Positions 1 to 14,900 of a DNA stretch of 64,000 nt are shown here, in pieces. The notes beneath the pieces are model-generated. The model did no database searches, had not been told where the DNA came from, and saw only the letters and a list, made by a program, of their open reading frames with translations. This DNA comes from Pterois miles. Lineage: Eukaryota; Chordata; Actinopteri; Perciformes; Scorpaenidae. The stretch covers positions 10,864,501 to 10,928,500 of the forward strand of contig CAMQGK010000008.1 of assembly GCA_947000775.1 (NCBI GenBank), in the 5' to 3' direction. A program made the position numbers and the translations under genes. Within the stretch, counting starts at the first letter, position 1; every line of letters starts with the position of its first letter.

Positions 1-2819
1 CAAAAAAATTTTGACGTTTTGATCGAAAAATTTCGACATACTATACTATGGTTTTTTTTTTTTTGTAGAATTTTACAACACTTCACGAAATGACTTTTGT
101 GTGCCATAGAATGATTCTACACGCTATAATACTACCGTTTTCATGATTTTTTTTCAACATCAAAAAAATTTTGACATTTTCATCGAAAAATTTCGACATA
201 CTATACTATGGCGGTTTTTTTTTTGTAGAATTTTACAACACTTCACGAAATGACTTTTGTTCCCCATAGAATCATTCTACACGCTATAATATTACCGTTT
301 TCATGATTTTTTTTCATCGAAAAATTTCGAAATACTATACTATGGCGTATTTTTTTTGAAAAATTTCTACATACTATACTATGACGTTTTTTTTTGTAGA
401 CATTTTACAACACTTCACGAAATTACTTTTGTGTGCCATAGAATCATTCTACACGCTATAATGCTACCGTTTTAATGATTTTTTTCAATATCAAAAAAAT
501 TTGACGTTTTCATGGAAAAATTTCAACATACTATACTATGGCGTTTTTTTTTTGTAAAATTTTAAACATTTCACGAAATGACTTTTGTTCCCCATAGAAT
601 CATTCTACACGCTATAATACGACCGTTTTCATGATTTTTTTCAACATCAAAAAAATTTGACGTTTTCATGGAAAAATTTCGACATACTATACTATGGCGT
701 TTTTTTTTGGAAAATTTTAAAACATTACACAAAGAGATTTTTGTTCACAATAGAATCATTCTACATGCTATAATACGACCGTTTTTATGATTTTTTTCAA
801 CATCAAAAAAATTTGACGTTTTCATGGAAAAATTTCGACATACTATACTATGGCGTTTTTTTTTTTTGTAGAATTTTACAACACTTCACAAAATTACTTT
901 TGTGTGCCATAGAATCATTCTACACGCTATAATGCTACCGTTTTAATGATTTTTTTCAATATCAAAAAAATTTGACGTTTTCATGGAAAAATTTCGACAT
1001 ACTATACTATGGCGTTTTTTTGTAAAATTTTACAACACTTCACAAAATGACTTTTGTTCACCATAGAATCATTCTACACGCTATAATACGACCGTTTTCA
1101 TGAATTTTTTTCAACATCAAAAAAACTTGACGTTTTCTTGGAAAAATTTCGACATACTATACTATGGCATTTTTTTGTAAAATTTTACACTTCACGAAAT
1201 GACTTTTGTTCCCCATAGAATCATTCTACATGCTATAATACGACTGTTTTCATGATTTTTTTCAACATCAAAAAAATTTGACGTTTTCATCGAAAAATTT
1301 CGACATACTATACTATGGCGTATTTTTTTTTTGTAGAATTTTACAACACTTCACGAAATTACTTTTGTGTGCCATAGAATGATTCTACACGCTATAATAC
1401 TACCGTTTTATGATTTTTTTTCAACATCAAAAAAATTTTGACGTTTTCATCGAAAAATTTCGACATACTATACTATGGCGTTTTTTTTTTTTTGTAGAAT
1501 TTTACAACACTTCACGAAATGACTTTTGTGTGCCATAGAATGATTCTACACGCTATAATACTACCGTTTTCATGATTTTTTTTCAACATCAAAAAAATTT
1601 TGACATTTTCATCGAAAAATTTCGACATACTATACTATGGCTTTTTTTTTTTTGTAGGATTTTACAACACTTCACGAAATTACTTTTGTGTGCCATAGAA
1701 TCATTCTACACGCTATAATGCTACCGTTTTAATGATTTTTTTCAATATCAAAAAAATTTGACGTTTTCATGAAAAAATTTCGACATACTATACTATGGCG
1801 TTTTTTTTTTGTAAAATTTTACAACACTTCACAAAATGACTTTTGTTCACCGTAGAATCATTCTACACGCTATAATACGACCGTTTTCATGATTTTTTTC
1901 AACATCAAAAAAATTTGACGTTTTCATGGAAAAATTTCGACATACTATACTATGGCGTTTTTTTTTGTAGAATTTTACAACACTTCACGAAATTACTTTT
2001 GTGTGCCATAGAATCATTCTACACGCTATAATGCTACCGTTTTAATGATTTTTTTCAATATCAAAAAAATTTGACGTTTTCATGAAAAAATTTCGACATA
2101 CTATACTATGGCGTTTTTTTGTAAAATTTTACAACACTTCACAAAATGACTTTTGTTCACCATAGAATCATTCTACACGCTATAATACGACCGTTTTCAT
2201 GAATTTTTTCAACATCAAAAAAACTTGACGTTTTCTTGGAAAAATTTCGACATACTATACTATGGCATTTTTTTGTAAAATTTTACACTTCACGAAATGA
2301 CTTTTGTTCCCCATAGAATCATTCTACATGCTATAATACGACTGTTTTCATGATTTTTTTCAACATCAAAAAAATTTGACGTTTTCATCGAAAAATTTCG
2401 ACATACTATACTATGGCGTTTTTTTTTTTTGTAGAATTTTACAACACTTCTCGAAATTACTTTTGTGTGCCATAGAATGATTCTACACACTATAATACTA
2501 CCGTTTATGATTTTTTTTTCAACATCAAAAAAATTTTGACGTTTTGATCGAAAAATTTCGACATACTATACTATGGCGTTTTTTTTTTTTTGTAGAATTT
2601 TACAACACTTCACGAAATGACTTTTGTGTGCCATAGAATGATTCTACACGCTATAATACTACCGTTTTCATGATTTTTTTTCAACATCAAAAAAATTTTG
2701 ACATTTTCATCGAAAAATTTCGACATACTATACTATGGCGTTTTTTTTTTGTAGGATTTTACAACACTTCACGAAATTACTTTTGTGTGCCATAGAATCA
2801 TTCTACACGCTATAATGCT

Positions 2820-5800
2820 ACCGTTTTAATGATTTTTTTCAATATCAAAAAAATTTGACGTTTTCATGAAAAAATTTCGACATACTATACTATGGCGTTT
2901 TTTTTGTAAAATTTTACAACACTTCACAAAATGACTTTTGTTCACCGTAGAATCATTCTACACGCTATAATACGACCGTTTTCATGATTTTTTTCAACAT
3001 CAAAAAAATTTGACGTTTTCATGGAAAAATTTCGACATACTATACTATGGCGTTTTTTTTTGTAGAATTTTACAACACTTCACGAAATTACTTTTGTGTG
3101 CCATAGAATCATTCTACACGCTATAATACTACCGTTTTCATGATTTTTTTTCAACATCAAAAAAATTTTGACGTTTTCATCGAAAAATTTCGACATACTA
3201 TACTATGGCGGGTTTTTTTTGGAAAATTTTAAAACATTTCACAAAGAGATTTTTGTTCACCATAGAATCATTCTACATGCTATAATACGACCGTTTTTAT
3301 GATTTTTTTCAACATCAAAAAAATTTGACGTTTTCATGGAAAAATTTCGACATACTATACTATGGCATTTTTTTGTAAAATTTTACATTTCACGAAATGA
3401 CTTTTGTTCCCCATAGAATCATTCTACACGCGATAATATGACCGTTTTCATGATTTTTTTCAACATCAAAAAAATTTGACGTTTTCATGAAAAAATTTCG
3501 ACATACTATACTATGAAGTTTTTTTTGTAAAATTTTACAACACTTCACGAAATTACTTTTGTTCACCATAGAATCATTCTACACGCTATAATACTACTGT
3601 TTTCATGATTTTTTTTCAACATCAAAAAAATTTTGACGTTTTCATGGAAAAATTTCGACATACTATACTATGGCGTTTTTTTTTTGGAAAATTTTACAAC
3701 ATTTCACGTTTAACACATTTTACAACACTTCACGAAATTACTTTTGTGTGCCATAGAATCATTCTACACGCTATAATGCTACCGTTTTAATGATTTTTTT
3801 CAATATCAAAAAAATTTGACGTTTTCATGAAAAAATTTCGACATACTATACTATGGCGTTTTTTTTGTAAAATTTTACAACACTTCACAAAATGACTTTT
3901 GTTCACCGTAGAATCATTCTACACGCTATAATACGACCGTTTTCATGATTTTTTTCAACATCAAAAAAATTTGACGTTTTCATCGAAAAATTTCGACATA
4001 CTATACTATGTCGTTTTTTTTTTTTGTAGAATTTTACAACACTTCTCGAAATTACTTTTGTGTGCCATAGAATGATTCTACACACTATAATACTACCGTT
4101 TATGATTTTTTTTCAACATCAAAAAAATTTTGACGTTTTGATCGAAAAATTTCGACATACTATACTATGGCGTTTTTTTTTTTTTGTAGAATTTTACAAC
4201 ACTTCACGAAATGACTTTTGTGTGCCATAGAATGATTCTACACGCTATAATACTACCGTTTTCATGATTTTTTTTCAACATCAAAAAAATTTTGACATTT
4301 TCATCGAAAAATTTCGACATACTATACTATGGCGGTTTTTTTTTTGTAGAATTTTACAACACTTCACGAAATGACTTTTTTTCCCCATAGAATCATTCTA
4401 CACACTATAATACGACCGTTTTCATGATTTTTTTCAACATCAAAAAAATTTGACGTTTTCATGAAAAAATTCCGACATACTATACTATGGCGTTTTTTTT
4501 TTTGGAAAATTATAAAACATTTCACAAAGAGATTTTTGTTCACCATAGAATCATTCTACATGCTATAATACGACCGTTTTCATGATTTTTTTCATCAAAA
4601 AAATTTGACGTTTTCATGGAAAAATTTCGACATACTATACTATGGCATTTTTTTGTAAAATTTTACATTTCACGAAATGACTTTTGTTCCCCATAGAATC
4701 ATTCTACACGCTATAATATGACCGTTTTCATGATTTTTTTCAACATCAAAAAAATTTGACGTTTTCATGAAAAAATTTCGACATACTATACTATGAAGTT
4801 TTTTTTGTAAAATTTTACAACACTTCACGAAATTACTTTTGTTCACCATAGAATCATTCTACACGCTATAATATTACCGTTTTCATGATTTTTTTTAAAA
4901 AAAAAAAAAATTTTTTCATCGAAAAATTTCGACATACTATACTATGGCGTATTTTTTTTTTGTAGAATTTTACAACATTTCACGTTTTACACATTTTACA
5001 ACACTTCACGAAATTACTTTTGTGTGCCATAGAATCATTCTACACGCTATAATGCTACCGTTTTAATGATTTTTTTCAATATCAAAAAAATTTGACGTTT
5101 TCATGGAAAAATTTCAACATACTATACTATGGCGGTTTTTTTTGTAAAATTTTACATTTCACGAAATGACTTTTGTTCCCCATAGAATCATTCTACACGC
5201 TATAATACGACCGTTTTCATGATTTTTTTCAACATCAAAAAAATTTGACGTTTTCATGAAAAAATTTCGACATACTATACTATGGCGTTTTTTTTGTAAA
5301 CTTTTACAACACTTCACGAAATTACTTTTGTTCACCATAGAATCATTCTACACGCTATAATACTACCGTTTTCATGATTTTTTTTTCAACATCAAAAAAA
5401 TTTTGACGTTTTCATCGAAAAATTTCGACATATATGGCTTTTTTTTGATGTAGAATTTTACAAGACTTCACAAAATAACTTTTGTTCACCATAGAATCAT
5501 CCTACACGCTATAATACGACCGTTTTCATGATTTTTTTTCAACATCAAAAAAATTTTGACGTTTTCATGGAAAAATTTCGACATACTATACTATGGCGTT
5601 TTTTTTTTGGAAAATTTTAAAACATTACACAAAGAGATTTTTATTCACCATAGAATCATTCTACATGCTATAATACGACCGTTTTTATGATTTTTTTCAA
5701 CATCAAAAAAATTTGACGTTTTCATGGAAAAATTTCGACATACTATACTATGGCGTTTTTTTTTTTGTAGAATTTTACAACACTTCACGAAATTACTTTT

Positions 5801-7400
5801 GTGTGCCATAGAATCATTCTACACGCTATAATGCTACCGTTTTAATGATTTTTTTCAATATCAAAAAAATTTGACGTTTTCATGAAAAAATTTCGACATA
5901 CTATACTATGGCGTTTTTTTTGTAAAATTTTACAACACTTCACAAAATGACTTTTGTTCACCATAGAATCATTCTACACGCTATAATACGACCGTTTTCA
6001 TGAATTTTTTCAACATCAAAAAAACTTGACGTTTTCTTGGAAAAATTTCGACATACTATACTATGGCATTTTTTTGTAAAATTTTACACTTCACGAAATG
6101 ACTTTTGTTCCCCATAGAATCATTCTACACGCTATAATACGACTGTTTTCATGATTTTTTTCAACATCAAAAAAATTTGACGTTTTCATCGAAAAATTTC
6201 GACATACTATACTATGGCGTATTTTTTTTTTGTAGAATTTTACAACACTTCTCGAAATTACTTTTGTGTGCCATAGAATGATTCTACACACTATAATACT
6301 ACCGTTTATGATTTTTTTTCAACATCAAAAAAATTTTGACGTTTTGATCGAAAAATTTCGACATACTATACTATGGCGTTTTTTTTTTTTTGTAGAATTT
6401 TACAACACTTCACGAAATGACTTTTGTGTGCCATAGAATGATTCTACACGCTATAATACGACCGTTTTCATGATTTTTTTTCAACATCAAAAAAATTTTG
6501 ACATTTTCATCGAAAAATTTCGACATACTATACTATGGCGTTTTTTTTTGTAGGATTTTACAACACTTCACGAAATTACTTTTGTGTGCCATAGAATCAT
6601 TCTACACGCTATAATGCTACCGTTTTAATGATTTTTTTCAATATCAAAAATATTTGACGTTTTCATGAAAAAATTTCGACATACTATACTATGGCGGGTT
6701 TTTTTTTTTGTAGAATTTTACAACACTTCACGAAATGACTTTTGTACCCCATAGAATCATTCTACACGCTATAATACGACCGTTTTCATGATTTTTTTCA
6801 ACATCAAAAAAATTTGACGTATTCATGAAAAAATTTTGACATACTATACTATGGCGTTTTTTTTGTAAAATTTTACAACACTTCACGAAATTACTTTTGT
6901 TCACCATAGAATCATTCTACACGCTATAATACTACCGTTTTCATGATTTTTTTTTCAACATCAAAAACATTTTGACGTTTTCATCGAAAAATTTCGACAT
7001 ACTATACTATGGCTTTTTTTTTTTGTAGAATTTTACAACACTTCACGAAATGACTTTTGTTCCCCATAGAATCATCCTACACGCTATAATACGACCTTTT
7101 TCATGATTTTTTTCAACATCAAAAAAATTTGACGTTTTCATGGAAAAATTTCGACATACTATACTGTGGCTTTTTTTTTTTTGTAGAATTTTACAACACT
7201 TCATGAAATTACTTTTGTTCACCATAGAATCATTCTACACGCTATAATACGACCGTTTTCATGAATTTTTTCAACATCAAAAAAATTTGACGTTTTCATG
7301 GAAAAATTTCGACATACTATACTATGGCATTTTTTTGTAAAATTTTACAACACTTCACGAAATTACTTTTGTTCACCATAGAATCATTCTACACGCTATA
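2820..7400. repeat. Higher-order satellite block, copy 1
   Basis: About 4.6 kb of roughly 30 monomers whose order of subtypes recurs in the next block. At its left end, bases near 2998-3300 match 7751-8055 almost exactly (offset about 4,753). From 3,605 the offset becomes about 4,920, because copy 2 carries one extra monomer near 8,120-8,280. After about 5,700 the offset falls to about 4,600, because two monomers of this copy (about 5,770-6,080) are absent from copy 2. Shared rare variants support common descent, for example the CTTTTGTACCCC variant at about 6,740 and 11,340 and the TCAAAAACATTTTG variant at about 6,961 and 11,560. Boundaries are approximate. Confidence 0.8.
4883..4920. other. 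Homopolymer-degraded satellite patch
   Basis: The usual T-run, CAACATC and A-run of the monomer are replaced by a plain T-run, A-run and T-run, after which the monomer resumes at CATCGAAAAATTTCG. The equivalent place in the second block (about 9,805-9,830) instead reads directly from the T-run into CATCGAAAAATTTCG. This looks like a base-calling or consensus error, but a real mutation is possible. Confidence 0.5.
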
Positions 7401-7569
7401 ATACTACTGTTTTCATGATTTTTTTTCAACATCAAAAAAATTTCGACATAGTATACTATGGCGGTTTTTTTTTTTGGAAAATTTTACAACATTTCACGTT
7501 TTACACATTTTACAACACTTCACGAAATTACTTTTGTGTGCCATAGAATCATTCTACACGCTATAATGC

Positions 7570-10500
7570 TACCGTTTTAATGATTTTTTTCAATATCAAA
7601 AAAATTTGACGTTTTCATGAAAAAATTTCGACATACTATACTATGGCGTTTTTTTTTTGTAAAATTTTACAACACTTCACAAAATGACTTTTGTTCACCA
7701 TAGAATCATTCTACACGCTATAATACGACCGTTTTCATGATTTTTTTCAACATCAAAAAAATTTGACGTTTTCATGGAAAAATTTCGACATACTATACTA
7801 TGGCGTTTTTTTTTGTAGAATTTTACAACACTTCACGAAATTACTTTTGTGTGCCATAGAATCATTCTACACGCTATAATACTACCGTTTTCATGATTTT
7901 TTTTCAACATCAAAAAAATTTTGACGTTTTCATCGAAAAATTTCGACATACTATACTATGGCGGGTTTTTTTTGGAAAATTTTAAAACATTTCACAAAGA
8001 GATTTTTGTTCACCATAGAATCATTCTACATGCTATAATATGACCGTTTTTATGATTTTTTTCAACATCAAAAAAATTTGACGTTTTCATGGAAAAATTT
8101 CGACATACTATACTATGGCGTTTTTTTTTTTGTAGAATTTTACAACACTTCACAAAATGACTTTTGTTCACCATAGAATCATTCTACACGCTATAATACG
8201 ACCGTTTTCATGAATTTTTTCAACATCAAAAAAATTTGACGTTTTCATGGAAAAATTTCGACATACTATACTATGGCGTTTTTTTTTTTTTTGTAAAATT
8301 TTACATTTCACGAAATGACTTTTGTTCCCCATAGAATCATTCTACACGCTATAATATGACCGTTTTCATGATTTTTTTCAACATCAAAAAAATTTGACGT
8401 TTTCATGAAAAAATTTCGACATACTATACTATGAAGTTTTTTTTTTGTAAAATTTTACAACACTTCACGAAATTACTTTTGTTCACCATAGAATCATTCT
8501 ACACGCTATAATACTACTGTTTTCATGATTTTTTTTCAACATCAAAAAAATTTTGACGTTTTCATGGAAAAATTTCGACATACTATACTATGGCGTTTTT
8601 TTTTTGGAAAATTTTACAACATTTCACGTTTTACACATTTTACAACACTTCACGAAATTACTTTTGTGTGCCATAGAATCATTCTACACGCTATAATGCT
8701 ACCGTTTTAATGATTTTTTTCAATATCAAAAAAATTTGACGTTTTCATGGAAAAATTTCGACATACTATACTATGGCGTTTTTTTTGTAAAATTTTACAA
8801 CACTTCACAAAATGACTTTTGTTCACCATAGAATCATTCTACACGCTATAATACGACCGTTTTCATGATTTTTTTCAACATCAAAAAAATTTGACGTTTT
8901 CATCGAAAAATTTCGACATACTATACTATGGCGTTTTTTTTTTTGTAGAATTTTACAACACTTCTCGAAATTACTTTTGTGTGCCATAGAATGATTCTAC
9001 ACACTATAATACTACCGTTTATGATTTTTTTTTCAACATCAAAAAAATTTTGACGTTTTGATCGAAAAATTTCGACATACTATACTATGGCATTTTTTTT
9101 TTTTTTGTAGAATTTTACAACACTTCACGAAATGACTTTTGTGTGCCATAGAATGATTCTACACGCTATAATACTACCGTTTTCATGATTTTTTTTCAAC
9201 ATCAAAAAAATTTTGACATTTTCATCGAAAAATTTCGACATACTATACTATGGCGGTTTTTTTTTTGTAGAATTTTACAACACTTCACGAAATGACTTTT
9301 TTTCCCCATAGAATCATTCTACACACTATAATACGACCGTTTTCATGATTTTTTTCAACATCAAAAAAATTTGACGTTTTCATGAAAAATTTCGACATAC
9401 TATACTATGGCGTTTTTTTTTTTGGAAAATTATAAAACATTTCACAAAGAGATTTTTGTTCACCATAGAATCATTCTACATGCTATAATACGACCGTTTT
9501 CATGATTTTTTTCATCAAAAAAATTTGACGTTTTCATGGAAAAATTTCGACATACTATACTATGGCGTATTTTTTTGTAAAATTTTACATTTCACGAAAT
9601 GACTTTTGTTCCCCATAGAATCATTCTACACGCTATAATATGACCGTTTTCATGATTTTTTTCAACATCAAAAAAATTTGACGTTTTCATGAAAAAATTT
9701 CGACATACTATACTATGAAGTTTTTTTTGTAAAATTTTACAACACTTCACGAAATTACTTTTGTTCACCATAGAATCATTCTACACGCTATAATATTACC
9801 GTTTTCATGATTTTTTTTCATCGAAAAATTTCGACATACTATACTATGGCGTATTTTTTTTTTTGTAGAATTTTACAACATTTCACGTTTTACACATTTT
9901 ACAACACTTCACGAAATTACTTTTGTGTGCCATAGAATCATTCTACACGCTATAATGCTACCGTTTTAATGATTTTTTTCAATATCAAAAAAATTTGACG
10001 TTTTCATGGAAAAATTTCAACATACTATACTATGGCATTTTTTTGTAAAATTTTACATTTCACGAAATGACTTTTGTTCCCCATAGAATCATTCTACACG
10101 CTATAATACGACCGTTTTCATGATTTTTTTTCAACATCAAAAAAAATTTGACGTTTTCATGAAAAAATTTCGACATACTATACTATGGCGTTTTTTTTGT
10201 AAACTTTTACAACACTTCACGAAATTACTTTTGTTCACCATAGAATCATTCTACACGCTATAATACTACCGTTTTCATGATTTTTTTTCAACATCAAAAA
10301 AATTTTGACGTTTTCATCGAAAAATTTCGCAGACTATACTATGGCTTTTTTTTGATGTAGAATTTTACAAGACTTCACAAAATAACTTTTGTTCACCATA
10401 GAATCATCCTACACGCTATAATACGACCGTTTTCATGATTTTTTTTTTCAACATCAAAAAAATTTTGACGTTTTCATGGAAAAATTTCGACATACTATAC

Positions 10501-11930
10501 TATGGCGTTTTTTTTTGGAAAATTTTAAAACATTACACAAAGAGATTTTTATTCACAATAGAATCATTCTACATGCTATAATACGACCGTTTTTATGATT
10601 TTTTTTCAACATCAAAAAAATTTGACGTTTTCATGGAAAAATTTCGACATACTATACTATGGCATTTTTTTTGTAAAATTTTACACTTCACGAAATGACT
10701 TTTGTTCCCCATAGAATCATTCTACACGCTATAATACGACTGTTTTCATGATTTTTTTCAACATCAAAAAAATTTGACGTTTTCATCGAAAAATTTCGAC
10801 ATACTATACTATGGCGTATTTTTTTTTTTGTAGAATTTTACAACACTTCTCGAAATTACTTTTGTGTGCCATAGAATGATTCTACACACTATAATACTAC
10901 CGTTTATGATTTTTTTTCAACATCAAAAAAATTTTGACGTTTTGATCGAAAAATTTCGACATACTATACTATGGCGTTTTTTTTTTTTTTGTAGAATTTT
11001 ACAACACTTCACGAAATGACTTTTGTGTGCCATAGAATGATTCTACACGCTATAATACGACCGTTTTCATGATTTTTTTTCAACATCAAAAAAATTTTGA
11101 CATTTTCATCGAAAAATTTCGACATACTATACTATGGCGTTTTTTTTTTTGTAGAATTTTACAACACTTCACGAAATTACTTTTGTGTGCCATAGAATCA
11201 TTCTACACGCTATAATGCTACCGTTTTAATGATTTTTTTCAATATCAAAAATATTTGACGTTTTCATGAAAAAATTTCGACATACTATACTATGGCGGGT
11301 TTTTTTTTTGTAGAATTTTACAACACTTCACGAAATGACTTTTGTACCCCATAGAATCATTCTACACACTATAATACGACCGTTTTCATGATTTTTTTCA
11401 ACATCAAAAAAATTTGACGTATTCATGAAAAAATTTTGACATACTATACTATGGCGTTTTTTTGTAAAATTTTACAACACTTCACGAAATTACTTTTGTT
11501 CACCATAGAATCATTCTACACGCTATAATACTACCGTTTTCATGATTTTTTTTCAACATCAAAAACATTTTGACGTTTTCATAGAAAAATTTCGACATAC
11601 TATACTATGGCTTTTTTTTGTTGTACAATATTACAACACTTCACAAAATGACTTTTGTTCACCATAGAATCATCCTACACGCTATAATACGACCTTTTTC
11701 ATGATTTTTTTCAACATCAAAAAAATTTGACGTTTTCATGGAAAAATTTCGACATACTATACTATGGCGGTTTTTTTTGTAGAATTTTACAACACTTCAT
11801 GAAATTACTTTTGTTCACCATAGAATCATTCTACACGCTATAATACGACCGTTTTCATGATTTTTTTCAACATCAAAAAAATTTGACGTTTTCATGGAAA
11901 AATTTCGACATACTATACTATGGCATTTTT
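7570..11930. repeat. Higher-order satellite block, copy 2
   Basis: Second copy of the large block, in direct orientation. Compared with copy 1 it has gained one monomer near 8,120-8,280 and lost two monomers at about 10,660. Similarity fades near 11,930, where a TTACATTTCACG-type monomer replaces the TTACAACACTTCACG type found at 7,340. To the right (12-19.6 kb) the array looks more mixed and I saw no further copy of the block. Confidence 0.75.
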
Positions 11931-14900
11931 TTGTAAAATTTTACATTTCACGAAATTACTTTTGTTCCCCTTAGAATCATTCTACACGCTATAATACTAC
12001 TGTTTTCGTGATTTTTTTTCAACATCAAAAAAATTTTGACGTTTTCATGGAAAAATTTCGACATACTATACTATGGCGTTTTTTTTTTGTAGAATTTTAC
12101 AACACTTCACGAAATGACTTTTGTTCCCCATAGAATCATTCTACACACTATAATACGACCGTTTTCATGATTTTTTTCAACATCAAAAAAATTTGACGTA
12201 TTCATGAAAAAATTTCGACATACTATACTATGGCGGTTTTTTTTTGTAGAATTTTACAACACTTCACGAAATTACTTTTGTGTGCCATAGAATCATTCTA
12301 CACGCTATAATGCTACCGTTTTAATGATTTTTTTCAATATCAAAAAAATTTGACGTTTTCATGAAAAAATTTCAACATACTATACTATGGCTTTTTTTTT
12401 GTAAAATTTTACGTTTCACGAAATGACTTTTGTTCCCCATAGAATCATTCTACACGCTATAATACCACCGTTTTCATGATTTTTTTCAACATCAAAAAAA
12501 TTTGACGTTTTCATGGAAAAATTTCGACATACTATACTATGGCATTTTTTTTGTAAAATTTTACAACATTTCACGTTTTACACATTTTACAACACTTCAC
12601 GAAATTACTTTTGTGTGCCATAGAATCATTCTACACGCTATAATGGTACCGTTTTAATGATTTTTTTCAATATCAAAAATTTTTGACGTTTTCATCGAAA
12701 AATTTCGACATACTATACTATGGCGTTTTTTTTTTTGTAGAATTTTACAACACTTCACGAAATTACTTTTGTGTGCCATAGAATCATTCTACACGCTATA
12801 ATGCTACCGTTTTAATGATTTTTTTCAATATCAAAAAAATTTGACGTTTTCATGAAAAAAATTCAACATACTATACTATGGCATTTTTTTGTAAAATTTT
12901 ACGTTTCACGAAATGACTTTTGTTCCCCATAGAATCATTCTACACGCTATAATACGACCGTTTTCATGATTTTTTTCAACATCAAAAAAATTTGACGTTT
13001 TCATGAAAAAAATTTCGACATACTATACTATGGCGTTTTTTTTTTTGTAAAATTTTACAACACTTCACGAAATTACTTTTGTTCGCCATAGAATCATTCT
13101 ACACGCTATAATACTACCGTTTTCATGATTTTTTTTCAACATCAAAAAAATTTTGACGTTTTCATTGAAAAATTTCGATACTATATATGGCTTTTTTTTT
13201 GATGTAGAATTTTACAAGACTTCACAAAATAACTTTTGTTCACCATAGAATCATCCTACACGCTATAATACGACCGTTTTCATGATTTTTTTCAACATCA
13301 AAAAAATTTGACGTTTTCATGGAAAAATTTCGACATACTATACTATGGCGTTTTTTTTTTGTAGAATTTTACAACACTTCACGAAATTACTTTTGTGTGC
13401 CATAGAATCATTCTACACGCTATAATGCTACCGTTTTAATGATTTTTTTCAATATCAAAAAAATTTGACGTTTTCATGAAAAAATTTCGACATACTATAC
13501 TATGGCGTTTTTTTTTTGTAAAATTTTACAACACTTCACGAAATGACTTTTGTTCACCATAGAATCATTCTACACGCTATAATACGACCGTTTTCATGAT
13601 TTTTTTCAACATCAAAAAAATTTGACGTTTTCATGAAAAAATTTCGACATACTATACTATGGCGTTTTTTTTGTAAAATTTTACAACACTTCACGAAATT
13701 ACTTTTGTTCACCATAGAATCATTCTACACGCTATAATACTACAGTTTTCATGATTTTTTTTCAACATCAAAAAAATTTTGACGTTTTTATCGAAAAATT
13801 TCGACATACTATACTACGGCTTTTTTTTGTTGTAGAATTTTACAACACTTCACAAAATGACTTTTGTTCACCATAGAATCATCCTACACGCTATAATACG
13901 ACCTTTTTCATGATTTTTTTCAACATCAAAAAAATTTGACGTTTTCATGTAAAAATTTCGACATACTATACTATGGCGTTTTTTTTTTGTAGAATTTTAC
14001 AACACTTCACGAAATTACTTTTGTGTGCCATAGAATCATTCTACACGCTATAATACTACCGTTTTCATGATTTTTTTTCAACATCAAAAAAATTTTGACG
14101 TTTTCATCGAAAAATTTCGACATACTATGGCTTTTTTTTTTGATGTAGAATTTTACAAGACTTCACAAAATAACTTTTGTTCACCATAGAATCATTCTAC
14201 ACGCTATAATACGACCGTTTTCATGATTTTTTTCAACATCAAAAAAAATTTGACGTTTTCATCGAAAAATTTCGACATACTATACTATGGCTTTTTTTTT
14301 TTGTAGAATTTTACAACACTTCACGAAATTACTTTTGTGTGCCATAGAATCATTCTACACGCTATAATACTACCGTTTTCATGATTTTTTTTCAACATCA
14401 AAAAAATTTTGACGTTTTCATCGAAAAATTTCGACATACTATACTATGGCTTTTTTTTGATGTAGAATTTTACAAGACTTCACAAAATAACTTTTGTTCA
14501 CCATAGAATCATCCTACACGCTATAATACGACCGTTTTCATGATTTTTTTCAACATCAAAAAAATTTGACGTTTTCATCGAAAAATTTCGACATACTATA
14601 CTATGGCGTTTTTTTTTTTGGAAAATTTTAAAACATTTCACAAAGAGATTTTTGTTCACCATAGAATCATTCTACATGCTATAATACGACCGTTTTCATG
14701 ATTTTTTTCAACATCAAAAAAATTTGACATTTTGGAAAAATTTCGACATACTATACTATGGCGTTTTTTTTTTGTAGAATTTTACAACACTTCACGAAAT
14801 TACTTTTGTGTGCCATTGAATCATTCCACACGCTATAATACGACCGTTTTTATGATTTTTTTCAACATCAAAAAAATTTGACGTTTTCATGGAAAAATTT

